Assembly (NCBI GenBank): GCA_012728855.1
Contig: JAAYEH010000305.1
Span: 1 to 64,000 of the forward strand
Direction of reading: 5' to 3'
Length of the DNA: 64,000 nucleotides
From: Rhodopirellula sp.
Lineage (GTDB): Bacteria > Planctomycetota > Planctomycetia > Pirellulales > Thermoguttaceae
Shown here: in pieces, positions 8,993 through 17,614 of the stretch
Numbering within the stretch: position 1 is the stretch's first letter
How the letters are laid out: each line of letters starts with the position of its first letter
Translations under genes and position numbers: made by a program
The notes under the pieces: generated by a model
Database searches by the model: none
Seen by the model: the letters and a program-made list of their open reading frames with translations, nothing else
What the model was told of the DNA's origin: nothing

Positions 8993-10240
8993 ATGCCCGT
9001 GACAACACCTTCCACGCCTGGAGACGATGTTCGCATGCGGGGCTTCGCCCGTCGCAGCACGGTCGCTGAGGCGATCGGTTGGTTGGACAGTCGCGTCCGG
9101 CGTCTGGGCGACGAGCGAACTGCATTGCGCGAGGCCGGGGGACGCGTCCTCGCGCACGACGTCGCCAGCGGGGTCGATGTTCCCGGCTTCGTGCGGGCGA
9201 TGATGGACGGTTTCGCGGTTCGGGCGGCCGATACGATCGGCGCCTCCCCGTACAATCGGCTGCCGTTGAACGTCGTCGGCGAGTCGATGCCGGGTCGCCC
9301 GTTTGCAGGCCGGGCCGGGCCGGGGCTGGCGGTGCGGATCATGACCGGCGCACCGCTGCCCGAAGGCGCCGACGCCGTGTTGCCTGTCGAACTCGTCGAG
9401 ATCCAAGGTGATTTTATTTTCGCCCAGGGAGAAGTCTCGCCGGAGAAACACATCGGCCGGATCGGCGAGGACATCTCCGCGGGCAGTGCAGTGCTATCGG
9501 CGGGCCGGCGTCTGCGGCCCCAAGACATCGGTGTGCTGTCGTCGATCGGTGCCGCGGAAGTCGTGGTGGTCCGCCGCCCGCGCGCGCGGATCGTCGTCAC
9601 CGGCAACGAACTTCTCCCGGTCGGATCGCAACCGGCCGGCGCGCGGATCGTGGATTCCAACGGCCCGATGCTCGAAGCGCTGGTCGTCCGCGACGGTGGT
9701 CTGCCGATCCATCCGGGCATTGTCCCCGATGAGCCGGGCGCGATCCTGGCTGCGTTGCGAAGCGACGCCGACCTGGTCCTGGTTTCCGGCGGTTCGAGCG
9801 TGGGCCAGGAAGACCTCGCCCCATCGTTATTGGCCGAGCATGGCGAGTTGGCGATCCACGGGCTTGCCATGCGGCCAAGCAGACCGACGGGGATGGGCAT
9901 GCTAGACGGGCGACCGGTCTTTCTGCTGCCGGGAAACCCGGTCTCCTGCCTCTGCGCCTACGACTTCTTTGCCGGTCGCGCCACTCGCGTGCTGGGAGGC
10001 CGGTCGCCCGAATGGCCATATCGCCGGCTCCGCGCCTCGTTGAAGCGAAAGGCCAGTTCCACGATCGGCCGTTTGGATTATCTGCGCGTGCGTTGCGACG
10101 GAGGGCTAGTCGAACCGTTGTCGATCGGGGGAGCGTCGTTGCTTTCGTCGACCACGCGGGCCGATGGATTCGTGCTAATCCCCGAGGAAAGCGAAGGGTA
10201 TCCGGCCGGAACGCAGGTCGAGGTCTTTTTATATGACTAA
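8993..10240 (+). CDS. moeA: Molybdopterin molybdotransferase MoeA
   Basis: Inserts molybdate into adenylylated molybdopterin to complete molybdenum cofactor. The 415 aa length is typical. It shows the MoeA N-terminal signature (VPGFVRAMMDGFAVR), RIMTGAPLPEGADAVLPVE, the MoCF-biosynthesis domain with VVTGNELLPVG and LVSGGSSVGQED, the RPSRPTGMG segment and LPGNPVSCLCAYDFF. No other cofactor genes are adjacent, so it stands alone. ATG 8993 begins just before the domain. The spacer 8720-8992 towards the divergent protease gene should hold both promoters, but I cannot place them. A family A palindrome begins six bases after the stop. Confidence 0.95.
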   Translation: MPVTTPSTPGDDVRMRGFARRSTVAEAIGWLDSRVRRLGDERTALREAGGRVLAHDVASGVDVPGFVRAMMDGFAVRAADTIGASPYNRLPLNVVGESMPGRPFAGRAGPGLAVRIMTGAPLPEGADAVLPVELVEIQGDFIFAQGEVSPEKHIGRIGEDISAGSAVLSAGRRLRPQDIGVLSSIGAAEVVVVRRPRARIVVTGNELLPVGSQPAGARIVDSNGPMLEALVVRDGGLPIHPGIVPDEPGAILAALRSDADLVLVSGGSSVGQEDLAPSLLAEHGELAIHGLAMRPSRPTGMGMLDGRPVFLLPGNPVSCLCAYDFFAGRATRVLGGRSPEWPYRRLRASLKRKASSTIGRLDYLRVRCDGGLVEPLSIGGASLLSSTTRADGFVLIPEESEGYPAGTQVEVFLYD

Positions 10241-10246
10241 CTCCAG

Positions 10247-10337
10247 GGGGTCGGGAGTCTTTTTCCCGATCGGCCACGAACCACGCATGATTTGCCGGGT
10301 GGCGTTGTGGCCGATCGGGAAAAAGACCCCCGACCCC
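10247..10337. repeat. Palindromic repeat, family A (copy A1)
   Basis: Arms of 31 bases at 10247-10277 and 10307-10337 differ at one position and enclose a 29-base loop. The arm starts GGGGTCGGGAGTCTTTTTCC, shared with copies at 21818, 22973 and 41755, whereas the inner arm sequence (CGATCGGCCAC) is particular to this copy. It starts six bases after the moeA stop and could act in RNA 3'-end formation. Confidence 0.9.
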
Positions 10338-10421
10338 TTCGATTGAAGGAACCTGGCCACAAACGCTACAATCGAGCCTATTCACGCTCCTCTGTTGTTT
10401 GACTTCCCTCGGAGTCCCGTC

Positions 10422-12080
10422 ATGGTCGATGATTCTCTTGCCAAGCCACCGGAAACGTCGACGCAGAACGCCGCGTCCTCGAGGCCGATCACGGCAACCA
10501 TTATCGAGGAGTCCGGCAAGCTCGATGCGGCCGAGACCCGCTCGCAGGAGCCCGTTCGGTGGCGCGAGATTCTGGCGGTCGTTCTGTTGGTGTTCGTTGC
10601 GGACCTCGCCATCTACCGCGGACGCGGTTTTGCCGGCTATGCGGCCTTGTTTGGCGCCGTCCCGTTTTTGCTGTCGCTCGCAGCGCCGCGCCCGCGAGTA
10701 TCCGCCGTTTCGGTCATTGTGGGACTGATGCTGCTGGTCTTGGCCGCGAAGTTGGCTTGGTGCGGTCATGCCGGACTGATTGCCGCCGGGTTCGCGTTGC
10801 TGGTCGCCATGGCCATGTCGTCTATCGGACGAGTGCCCTACGTCCTCGACACGGCTCTCTATGCCCTGCAGACGCCTGTGGCCGGCGGGGTGGGCCTGAT
10901 GCATTACGCGCGGTCCGCCGACCAACTCCCCCGCGGTGGCTCGCCGCGGGCCGGCTGGCTTAGTTTCGTGTTGCCACTGATCGCTCTGGTTGTTTTCGGC
11001 GCCCTGTTCATTTTAGCCAATCCGGAGTTGGCCACTTCCTTCAGAGTTACGATGCGGCTGGTCGCCGACGCGGTGGCCGATTGGTTCCGCCACTACTCGC
11101 CTGGTTGGGGTGAGGTCTTCTTTTGGATCGTCGCGGCATGGCTGACAATCGGTTTGCTTCGGCCCGTGGTGGACGGTTCGGTGCTAGGAAGCCAATCGGA
11201 GGAGGACCGTGACGAGTCCTCCGCGGAGTCGCCGCTTTATGCCGCCTTTCGCAATATGCTCCTGACGGTCATCGCGTTGTTTGCCGTCTACCTCGTTTTT
11301 GAATTCAAGACGCTCTGGTTTCGGACATTCCCGAAGGGTTTTTATTATGCCGGATATGCGCACGAGGGCGCCGCATGGCTGAGCGTCGCTCTCGCTCTGG
11401 CAACCTTGTCGCTTTCGCTCGTCTTTCGCGGCCGGGTGCTTGACGATCCCCGCCTGCCTCGTCTTCGCAAGCTGGCGTGGCTCTGGTCGGCCGAGAATCT
11501 CATTCTCGCCCTGGCCGTGTACAACCGGCTCTTCATCTATATCGGCTTCAACGGCATGACTCGTATGCGAACCGTGGGGCTGTTTGGCATCACCGCCGTT
11601 GTCGTTGGGTTCATTCTCGTCGTTTGGAAGATCGTCCACAACCGCACTTTTGTCTGGCTCGTTCAGCGCCACCTGTGGACGCTAGTCATCGCGTTGTACC
11701 TGCTCGCGGTCACGCCGGTCGACCCGATTATCCACTCCTACAACGTGCGGCGGGTTATTGCCGGCGATCCGGCCCCCGTGGTGCAGGTGAGCGTTCATCC
11801 CATCAGTTCCGAAGGAGAATTGGTTCTGCACCCCTTGACGCACAGTCGCGACGAAATCATCCGCGAAGGCATACGCGCCATGCTGGCCGATCGGGCCGAG
11901 CGACTCGACTCCGTTGTTCGCCGACCCCAAAGCGAAGGTTGGACCTCCTTTCAGCTCGCGGATCAGGTTCTCTTCAAGAAGCTTCAAGCCGTCAAGAGCG
12001 ACTGGGAACCCTATATCGACAGGGAGAAGCGTCAGGCCGCACTCGACCGCTTCCACGCCTACGCTTATCAGTGGTATTGA
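10422..12080 (+). CDS. DUF4173-type integral membrane protein
   Basis: Polytopic membrane protein of 552 aa with around a dozen hydrophobic segments. The central part matches my memory of the DUF4173 family: FYYAGYAHEGAAWLSVAL, then SAENLILALAVYNRL and YIGFNGMTRMRTVGLFG. The last 120 residues are soluble and charged. ATG 10422 follows CGGAGT; an in-frame TTG at 10395 would add nine residues. Function of the family is unknown. It overlaps the next gene by four bases (TTGA) if that gene starts at 12077, suggesting coupled translation with the flippase. Confidence 0.8.
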   Translation: MVDDSLAKPPETSTQNAASSRPITATIIEESGKLDAAETRSQEPVRWREILAVVLLVFVADLAIYRGRGFAGYAALFGAVPFLLSLAAPRPRVSAVSVIVGLMLLVLAAKLAWCGHAGLIAAGFALLVAMAMSSIGRVPYVLDTALYALQTPVAGGVGLMHYARSADQLPRGGSPRAGWLSFVLPLIALVVFGALFILANPELATSFRVTMRLVADAVADWFRHYSPGWGEVFFWIVAAWLTIGLLRPVVDGSVLGSQSEEDRDESSAESPLYAAFRNMLLTVIALFAVYLVFEFKTLWFRTFPKGFYYAGYAHEGAAWLSVALALATLSLSLVFRGRVLDDPRLPRLRKLAWLWSAENLILALAVYNRLFIYIGFNGMTRMRTVGLFGITAVVVGFILVVWKIVHNRTFVWLVQRHLWTLVIALYLLAVTPVDPIIHSYNVRRVIAGDPAPVVQVSVHPISSEGELVLHPLTHSRDEIIREGIRAMLADRAERLDSVVRRPQSEGWTSFQLADQVLFKKLQAVKSDWEPYIDREKRQAALDRFHAYAYQWY

Positions 12081-13612
12081 CCTCAAGACACGCTTTGAAT
12101 CCTCCACCCTTGCCCCCAAATTCCGTGTCGAATCCCCAGCCGCTCTCCGAATCGATCCGTCGTGGCAGCCGCGCCGTCGTCGCTGCGCAGGTTGCCGCCC
12201 AGTTGGTATCGCTCGGCGTTCTGGCGGCCCTCTATCGGCTGCTCGGCCTGGAACCGTTCGGCTTGATCGGCATGATCCTTCCGGTGCTCGCGCTGGTCCG
12301 GATTCTGGCCAATTCCAGCCTCGACGTGGCGACGATCCAGCAATCCGTGTTGGACGATCGGCAAGTCTCGGCGCTGTTCTGGATCAACCAGGCACTGGGA
12401 ATATCCGCCACGGCGGCGATGGCTGCCGCCGCACCGCTATTGGTTTGGTTCTACTCCGAGCCCGCAGTGCTCTGGCTCACAGTCGCACTGGCCGGCACCC
12501 TCTGGCTCAATGTCGCGAGCCTTCAGCATCTGGCGCTGTTGCAGCGAGAACTCCGGCTCGGCGCCGTCGGCGCCATTCGACTAGCGGCGTTGGCCCTGGC
12601 TGGAGCCGCTGCGGTGGCGGCGGCCACGGCGGGCTGGGGCGCCTGGGCGTTGGTGCTCCAGCAGTATATCGAACTCATCGTCCTGGCCGCGCTCGCCTGG
12701 CTGATCGAGCCGTGGCGTCCGCGTTGGGTTCTTCGCGGCGTCGAACTCGGGCGACTGCTCCGTTTTGGGGGCCACTGTACGTTCGGGGCGCTGATGTTCG
12801 GATGGATCGGCAATATCGACAAGATCCTCGTTGCCTACGCCTTGCCTCCGCAACTGGTGGCGCTGTATCGCGAGCCTTTCAACCTGATGATGAAACCCGT
12901 CACCGTCGTCATCACCCCGCTGACCGGCATCATGCTGCCGGCACTGTCGCGCGCCGCGGACGATCCGGATCAGTACCGGCGGCTGATGCTGCGATTCACT
13001 CGGTTTATCGGATTGGTGATGTTCCCGGCCGGCGTGGGGCTGGCGATCGTCGGCCCGGAGACCTACCGAGTGCTCGGCGGCCCGCGCTGGGCGCCGGCAG
13101 GCCCCGTCCTCTCCGTTCTGGCCCTGTCGATTCTCGCACAGGGGTTCTTCATCGCGTTGGGAAGCGTGTTCACCTCCTCAGGCCATGCCGAGCGGGTATC
13201 GCGGGCTTCCTTCGTCGCGGCAGTCGTCTTCACGGTAATGTTCGTTCTCGGGTTGACGGTCTCTCAACGTGCGGGCGCCGCTGTTTTGGGCATGGCGTGG
13301 ACCTACACGCTAACGCTCCTACTTATCGTCTTCCCCGCCTATCTCGGTTATGCGTTGAAGACCGTACACGTCGGCTATCGCGATTGGCTGGCCGAACTGA
13401 AGGTGTCCGCGTCGGCGGCGGCGGGGATGGCCGCCACGGTGGCCGGTTGCCGCTGGTTGCTGGCGGGCGTCTTCGAGTGGCCCGCCCTGCCGCTGCTGGT
13501 TGTCGAGGTGGCCGTTGGCATCGTGGTGTACACGCTGCTGGCCTGGCCCGACATCCGATGGTTTTTCAGGGAGGGGCTACGCACGTCCGCTCAAGGCTCC
13601 GCCGACGAGTAG
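12077..13612 (+). CDS. Wzx-type polysaccharide flippase (MATE/MOP superfamily)
   Basis: Polytopic inner-membrane protein, about 511 aa with 12-14 hydrophobic helices, of the O-antigen/lipid-linked oligosaccharide flippase class. Helix 1 contains the common start of the family, RGSRAVVAAQVAAQLVSLGVL. FGGHCTFGALMFGWIGNIDKILV and the following MKPVTVVITPLTGIMLPALSR match the middle of Wzx/RfbX proteins. It would carry lipid-linked glycan units across the membrane. No ATG suits: TTG 12077 overlaps the previous stop as TTGA, and GTG 12125 is the main alternative. It is outside the large glycan locus further right. Confidence 0.85.
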   Translation: MTSRHALNPPPLPPNSVSNPQPLSESIRRGSRAVVAAQVAAQLVSLGVLAALYRLLGLEPFGLIGMILPVLALVRILANSSLDVATIQQSVLDDRQVSALFWINQALGISATAAMAAAAPLLVWFYSEPAVLWLTVALAGTLWLNVASLQHLALLQRELRLGAVGAIRLAALALAGAAAVAAATAGWGAWALVLQQYIELIVLAALAWLIEPWRPRWVLRGVELGRLLRFGGHCTFGALMFGWIGNIDKILVAYALPPQLVALYREPFNLMMKPVTVVITPLTGIMLPALSRAADDPDQYRRLMLRFTRFIGLVMFPAGVGLAIVGPETYRVLGGPRWAPAGPVLSVLALSILAQGFFIALGSVFTSSGHAERVSRASFVAAVVFTVMFVLGLTVSQRAGAAVLGMAWTYTLTLLLIVFPAYLGYALKTVHVGYRDWLAELKVSASAAAGMAATVAGCRWLLAGVFEWPALPLLVVEVAVGIVVYTLLAWPDIRWFFREGLRTSAQGSADE

Positions 13613-13665
13613 TTCTGTTTGTGCGGATTGTTCCGATGCCGTCCCCGGTCCGATTTCCCGTCATC

Positions 13666-13797
13666 GTCGTTTAACCGCAGTGCCCAACGGGCCGCGCACC
13701 GGCGGGAAGCAGCGAGGGCACTTGGCCCGCGTGCAGAGAGATGGCACATCGCACGCCGCTTCCACGCGCGGCCCGTTGGGCACTGCGGTTAAACGAC
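13666..13797. repeat. Palindromic repeat, family C
   Basis: Exact 32-base inverted repeats at 13666-13697 and 13766-13797 enclose a 68-base centre. The arm contains TTTAACCGCAGTGCCCAACG. The centre itself has a second pair (GGAAGCAGCG against GGAAGCGGCG), so the whole can fold as one 132-base hairpin. Its arm sequence differs from families A and B. It fills most of the 13613-13860 spacer between two co-directional genes. Confidence 0.9.
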
Positions 13798-13860
13798 CTG
13801 GCGGCGATCGTTTTCGCGTAACGTATAGTTTCCCAGTGGATCATGTCTCCGAGGGCAACG

Positions 13861-15210
13861 ATGGATTTCGTTCTTCTGACGCTGATGATCGGGCTTACGA
13901 ACCTCGGCCTGGGCTACGCCGCCGCGGTGTGCTTGGGCTATGCGCCTCGGCCGGTGTGGAAACAGGCACCGTCGCACTCTTCTGATTGTGATTGTAATGG
14001 ACAGGAGATCGGCGGAGCCTGCGACGAGACGGCCTGGTCCGGCGAGGAGTTGCCGCCGGCCGAAACGCCGATCGACGAGATGCTGGACGATGATCCGGGC
14101 CAGTCGCTCGACATCGGACCGATCTATGAGCCGTACGACGACGACGTTGCCGAGCTGATCAATCCCGACCAGCCCGAAGCTTGGGATCTCAACGAGAAGT
14201 TCGTCGAGACTTCCATCCTCAAGCTCAACATCGCCATGATGAAGAGCGGCCGGAGGGCGAGCGAGATCGACGTTCGTCTCCGTGGCGTCCGGGGCCACTC
14301 CGACGCCGAGACGATCCGCCAGTGCGTCGCGCAATTGCTGGAGGACTGCCGAACCTATCTTGCGGAGCAGAACGACGCCGCCGACAAGTTCCGCAGCCGC
14401 GTCGGCGAACTGGGTGAGCTGAAGGATCTCGGCGAAGAGATCGAGATGGCCAACCTCGAGCAATCGGCCCAGATCGAGACCACGATCAGCAACCTCGAGT
14501 ACATGGACTTCGAGAGCGACCTGGAAGCCGCCAACCAGCGGCTCTTGTCCGAACTCGGCAAACTCCGAGTGGCACGCCACCATCTTCGCGACAACCAAGA
14601 GGTCGCTTTCTTGACCATCGCCCGCTACGAAAACCGGATGGACAAAATCGAGGCACAACTGTTCAACGATCCGCTTACCAGAATACGCAACCGCATCGGA
14701 TTGGAAACGACGCTCTGGCAGTGGTGGCAACAAAACCGCCAGCAGTCGCGGCAAATGTCCGCCGCGCTGTTCGATCTCGACCGTTTCGGCGGCGTCAACG
14801 AACAGTACGGCGCGCTGACAGGCGACCGGATCCTCGAAGCCATCGCCGCACTCGTCCAGCAGCAGGCCGGCGCATCCGATCTCGTAGGCCGATTCGCCGG
14901 CCAACGGTTCCTCGTAGTCTTCTGCGATGCCGGTCCCCGCGCGGCGATCAAGTCGGCCGAGTTGATCCGCCAAACGATCGAGCGAACGACGTTCGTCCAT
15001 CAAGATGAGAAATTCCAGGTCACGGCGACGGCGAGCATCGTCGAGATCACCCCGGACGATAGCCACGAGTCGCTTCTCGCCAGGCTGGAAGCCACATTGA
15101 AACATGCCCGCAAGATCGGCGGCAATCGCGCGTCGTTCCACAACGGCCGCGAACCGGAACCGGTCGAGTCGCCCAACTTCGGCGCTGAGTTTTCTGAAAT
15201 CGCCGTGTAA
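13861..15210 (+). CDS. GGDEF-domain protein with degenerate active-site motif
   Basis: Protein of 449 aa. An N-terminal hydrophobic helix (residues 1-25) is followed by an acidic, largely helical region and then a C-terminal GGDEF-type domain. The domain retains DPLTRIRNRIGLE and the metal-binding-loop context FDLDRFGGVNEQYG. The signature GGDEF itself is AGQRF at 346-350, lacking the catalytic acidic pair, so cyclase activity is unlikely and a binding or scaffold role is more plausible. ATG 13861 has GAGGG at 13851-13855; an upstream ATG at 13843 is in frame but has a poorer site. It lies 20 bases before the TPR gene. Confidence 0.85.
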   Translation: MDFVLLTLMIGLTNLGLGYAAAVCLGYAPRPVWKQAPSHSSDCDCNGQEIGGACDETAWSGEELPPAETPIDEMLDDDPGQSLDIGPIYEPYDDDVAELINPDQPEAWDLNEKFVETSILKLNIAMMKSGRRASEIDVRLRGVRGHSDAETIRQCVAQLLEDCRTYLAEQNDAADKFRSRVGELGELKDLGEEIEMANLEQSAQIETTISNLEYMDFESDLEAANQRLLSELGKLRVARHHLRDNQEVAFLTIARYENRMDKIEAQLFNDPLTRIRNRIGLETTLWQWWQQNRQQSRQMSAALFDLDRFGGVNEQYGALTGDRILEAIAALVQQQAGASDLVGRFAGQRFLVVFCDAGPRAAIKSAELIRQTIERTTFVHQDEKFQVTATASIVEITPDDSHESLLARLEATLKHARKIGGNRASFHNGREPEPVESPNFGAEFSEIAV

Positions 15211-15230
15211 GACACAAGGAGCGCCGCCTG

Positions 15231-16583
15231 ATGTTTGACGAAACCGACGTCCTCCGCCGCGGTGTCGCGCACCAAGAGCGGAAAGACTATGATCTGGCCC
15301 TCGAAGCCTTTTCCGAGGCAATTAAACTTAACCCTAAGTATTGCGAAGCCTACTACGCCCGCGGCAATTGCTACGAATCGAAAGGTATGCATGACCGGGC
15401 CATCGAGGACTACAATACCGTTCTTCGCTTCCGGCCGGGCGAAGTCGCCGCGTACTACAATCGGGGTTGCGCGCAGGAGAAGAAAGGGCAGCACGCGGCA
15501 GCCATCGCCGATTTCGACAAGGCGATCGAGTTGGATCCGAAATACGCCAAGGCTTATTACAACCGCGGCCATGCCTGGTTCAAGAAGAATGAACTCGACA
15601 AGGCGCTGGCCGATTACGACGAGGCGGTCCGGCACGCGCCCAAAGACGCCGACGCCTACGTCTCTCGCGGTCTGGTCCACATGGTCCGAGGGCACGCGGA
15701 TGACGCGATCGCCGACTACGACCGTGCCATCGCCATCGAGCCCGAGCATCTCAAGGCCCACGGCAACCGCGGCAACGCCCTGGAGGCCAAGGGGGAATTT
15801 GAGGCCGCCATCGCCGAATACACCGAGGTGATTCGCCTCAACCCGAAAGACTCCAAGGCGCTGGCGAATCGGGCCATCGCGCTGTTCAAGATCGACCGGG
15901 TCGACGAAGCGATCGCCGACTACACCGAAGCCATCCGGCTCAATCCCAAGAGCGGCAAGACCTGCCTGAGTCGCGGAATCGCCTACGCCAGGAAGCGGAT
16001 GACCGAGCAGGCCATCGCCGACTATAACGAGGCGATCCGCCTGGAGCCGAAGAATTGCGAAGCCTACGTCTGCCGGGGCGCGGCGAAGTCGGGGCTCGGT
16101 AAACGAGACGAAGCTCTCGCCGACCACAGCGAAGCCATTCGGCTCAACCCCAATTTCGCCAAGGCCTACTCCAACCGGGCCACCGTGTATAGTCTGATGG
16201 GCAACCACGACCGCGCCATCGAGGACTACAGCGAGGTGATCCGGCTCAATCCCAACGACGAACTGGCCTACGGACGGCGCGGCGCTGCCCACACGCGCAA
16301 AGGCCAGACCGCGGCGGCCATCGCCGACTTCACCGCCGCCATTCGGCTCAACCCCGACTACGCCAGCGCGTACTACAACCGCGGACTGGTCCACTGGATC
16401 CTCGGCGACCTCGAGCGGAGCATCGCCGACTTCAGCGAAACGATCCGCATCAATCCGGCCTACGGCAAAGCCTACCAGAACCGCGCGTTGGCGTACGACA
16501 AAGCGGGCGACCGCCAAAAAGCCCAGCTCGACCTGGCCAAGGCGAAGCAATTGGAATCTGGCCGGCCGCTTACTCTTCGGTGA
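15231..16583 (+). CDS. Tetratricopeptide repeat protein
   Basis: Protein of 450 aa made almost entirely of TPR units. I count twelve complete 34-residue repeats, each ending in a variant of AIxDYxxAIRLNP, plus a partial thirteenth helix at the C terminus. There is no signal peptide or membrane segment, so it should be a cytoplasmic protein-protein scaffold. The repeats are unusually alike, especially 6-11, suggesting recent internal duplication. ATG 15231 follows AAGGAG. It sits right after the GGDEF gene and may be co-transcribed. Its stop region overlaps the convergent aldolase gene by 14 bases. Confidence 0.92.
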   Translation: MFDETDVLRRGVAHQERKDYDLALEAFSEAIKLNPKYCEAYYARGNCYESKGMHDRAIEDYNTVLRFRPGEVAAYYNRGCAQEKKGQHAAAIADFDKAIELDPKYAKAYYNRGHAWFKKNELDKALADYDEAVRHAPKDADAYVSRGLVHMVRGHADDAIADYDRAIAIEPEHLKAHGNRGNALEAKGEFEAAIAEYTEVIRLNPKDSKALANRAIALFKIDRVDEAIADYTEAIRLNPKSGKTCLSRGIAYARKRMTEQAIADYNEAIRLEPKNCEAYVCRGAAKSGLGKRDEALADHSEAIRLNPNFAKAYSNRATVYSLMGNHDRAIEDYSEVIRLNPNDELAYGRRGAAHTRKGQTAAAIADFTAAIRLNPDYASAYYNRGLVHWILGDLERSIADFSETIRINPAYGKAYQNRALAYDKAGDRQKAQLDLAKAKQLESGRPLTLR

Positions 16584-17538
16584 TCACCTTGTCGTAGAAC
16601 TTGACGTAATCGCCCGGCTCCTCACCGGCACGCGCCGCCATGGCGCTGCGGGGATGCTGGTTGAGTTGCCCGGTGATGTTGTACTGGACAAACGGCCCCC
16701 ATTCGACCGTCTTGCGAAGCGGGTCAAGTTGATCCTGCAGCAACTGGTAGATCGGTCGGAGCTTGAACTTCGGGTTCCGCAGAAAGCCGATCAACAACTC
16801 CATCGGGCAATTTCCCGCGCCGCGGCCCAGTCCGGCCATCGAGCCGTCGGCGCGGTTGGCCCCGTGGATGATCGCCTCGATGGTATTGGCAAACGCCAGT
16901 TGCTGGTTGTTGTGGGCGTGAATGCCCACTTCCTTGCCGGTCGCCTTGCCGTAGGCCAGGTATTTCTTCACCAGGATCTCGACCTGCTCCGCATAGAGCG
17001 AGCCGAAGCTATCGACGACGACGATCGTGCTGGCGGGCGTTTCGGCCACCAGTTCCAACACCTGGTCAACCTCGGTCTCCTGCGCCCGCGAGACCGCCAT
17101 CAGGTTCGCCGTCACCTCGTAGCCCTTGTCGTGGGCATCTCGAATCATGTCCACCGCTTCGGCGACCTGGTGGACGTAGAAAGCCACCCGAATTACGTCG
17201 AGCACGCTTTGCTCTTTGGGAAGAATATCGGTCCGCCAGTCCGACTTGCCCGCGTCGGCCATGGCGGTAAGCTTCAGCGGCGTCTCGTTTCCGCCCACGA
17301 TGCGTCGAATATCGTCTTCATCGCAAAATTTCCAAGCGCCGAACTGGTCCGGTGCAAAAATCTTCTTGCCGCCTTTGTAGCCGATTTCCATGTAGTCGAT
17401 GCCGGCTTCGACGCACGTCTCGTAGACGGCCTTGACGAAACCGTCTTCGAACATGTGATTGTTGATCAGGCCACCGTCGCGAATCGTGCAATCGAGGACT
17501 TTCAGTTCCGGCCGGTAGGTAATCCACGGGGCAGTCAC
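16570..17538 (-). CDS. DRE-TIM metallolyase (HMG-CoA lyase/4-hydroxy-2-oxovalerate aldolase-like)
   Basis: Protein of 322 aa with the TIM-barrel signature LDCTIRDGGLINNH near residue 14 and the metal-binding HAHNNQQLAFAN near 216-227. These mark the family of homocitrate synthase, HMG-CoA lyase and 4-hydroxy-2-oxoacid aldolases. The substrate cannot be read from sequence; closeness to nifS/nifU raises homocitrate synthase, but the motif order fits aldolases better. GTG 17538 has AAGGAG eight bases upstream, so the longer frame to 17607 is rejected. It follows the nifS gene on the same strand by 76 bases. Confidence 0.8.
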   Translation of the reverse strand: MTAPWITYRPELKVLDCTIRDGGLINNHMFEDGFVKAVYETCVEAGIDYMEIGYKGGKKIFAPDQFGAWKFCDEDDIRRIVGGNETPLKLTAMADAGKSDWRTDILPKEQSVLDVIRVAFYVHQVAEAVDMIRDAHDKGYEVTANLMAVSRAQETEVDQVLELVAETPASTIVVVDSFGSLYAEQVEILVKKYLAYGKATGKEVGIHAHNNQQLAFANTIEAIIHGANRADGSMAGLGRGAGNCPMELLIGFLRNPKFKLRPIYQLLQDQLDPLRKTVEWGPFVQYNITGQLNQHPRSAMAARAGEEPGDYVKFYDKVITEE

Positions 17539-17614
17539 GGGCGGGCTCCTTAGAAGGGCGGGGGGCGGATCGGGGCAGCTAACCCTTCTATTTTGACTTC
17601 CGCCCAATCGCCTG

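Noticed and set aside
11477-12076. 200-residue N-terminal extension of the flippase frame
   Set aside because: It overlaps the DUF4173-type gene in another frame and has no hydrophobic helices, unlike the rest of the protein.
13789-15321. 510-residue minus-strand frame
   Set aside because: Antisense to the GGDEF gene and starting within a palindromic repeat; no domain recognised.
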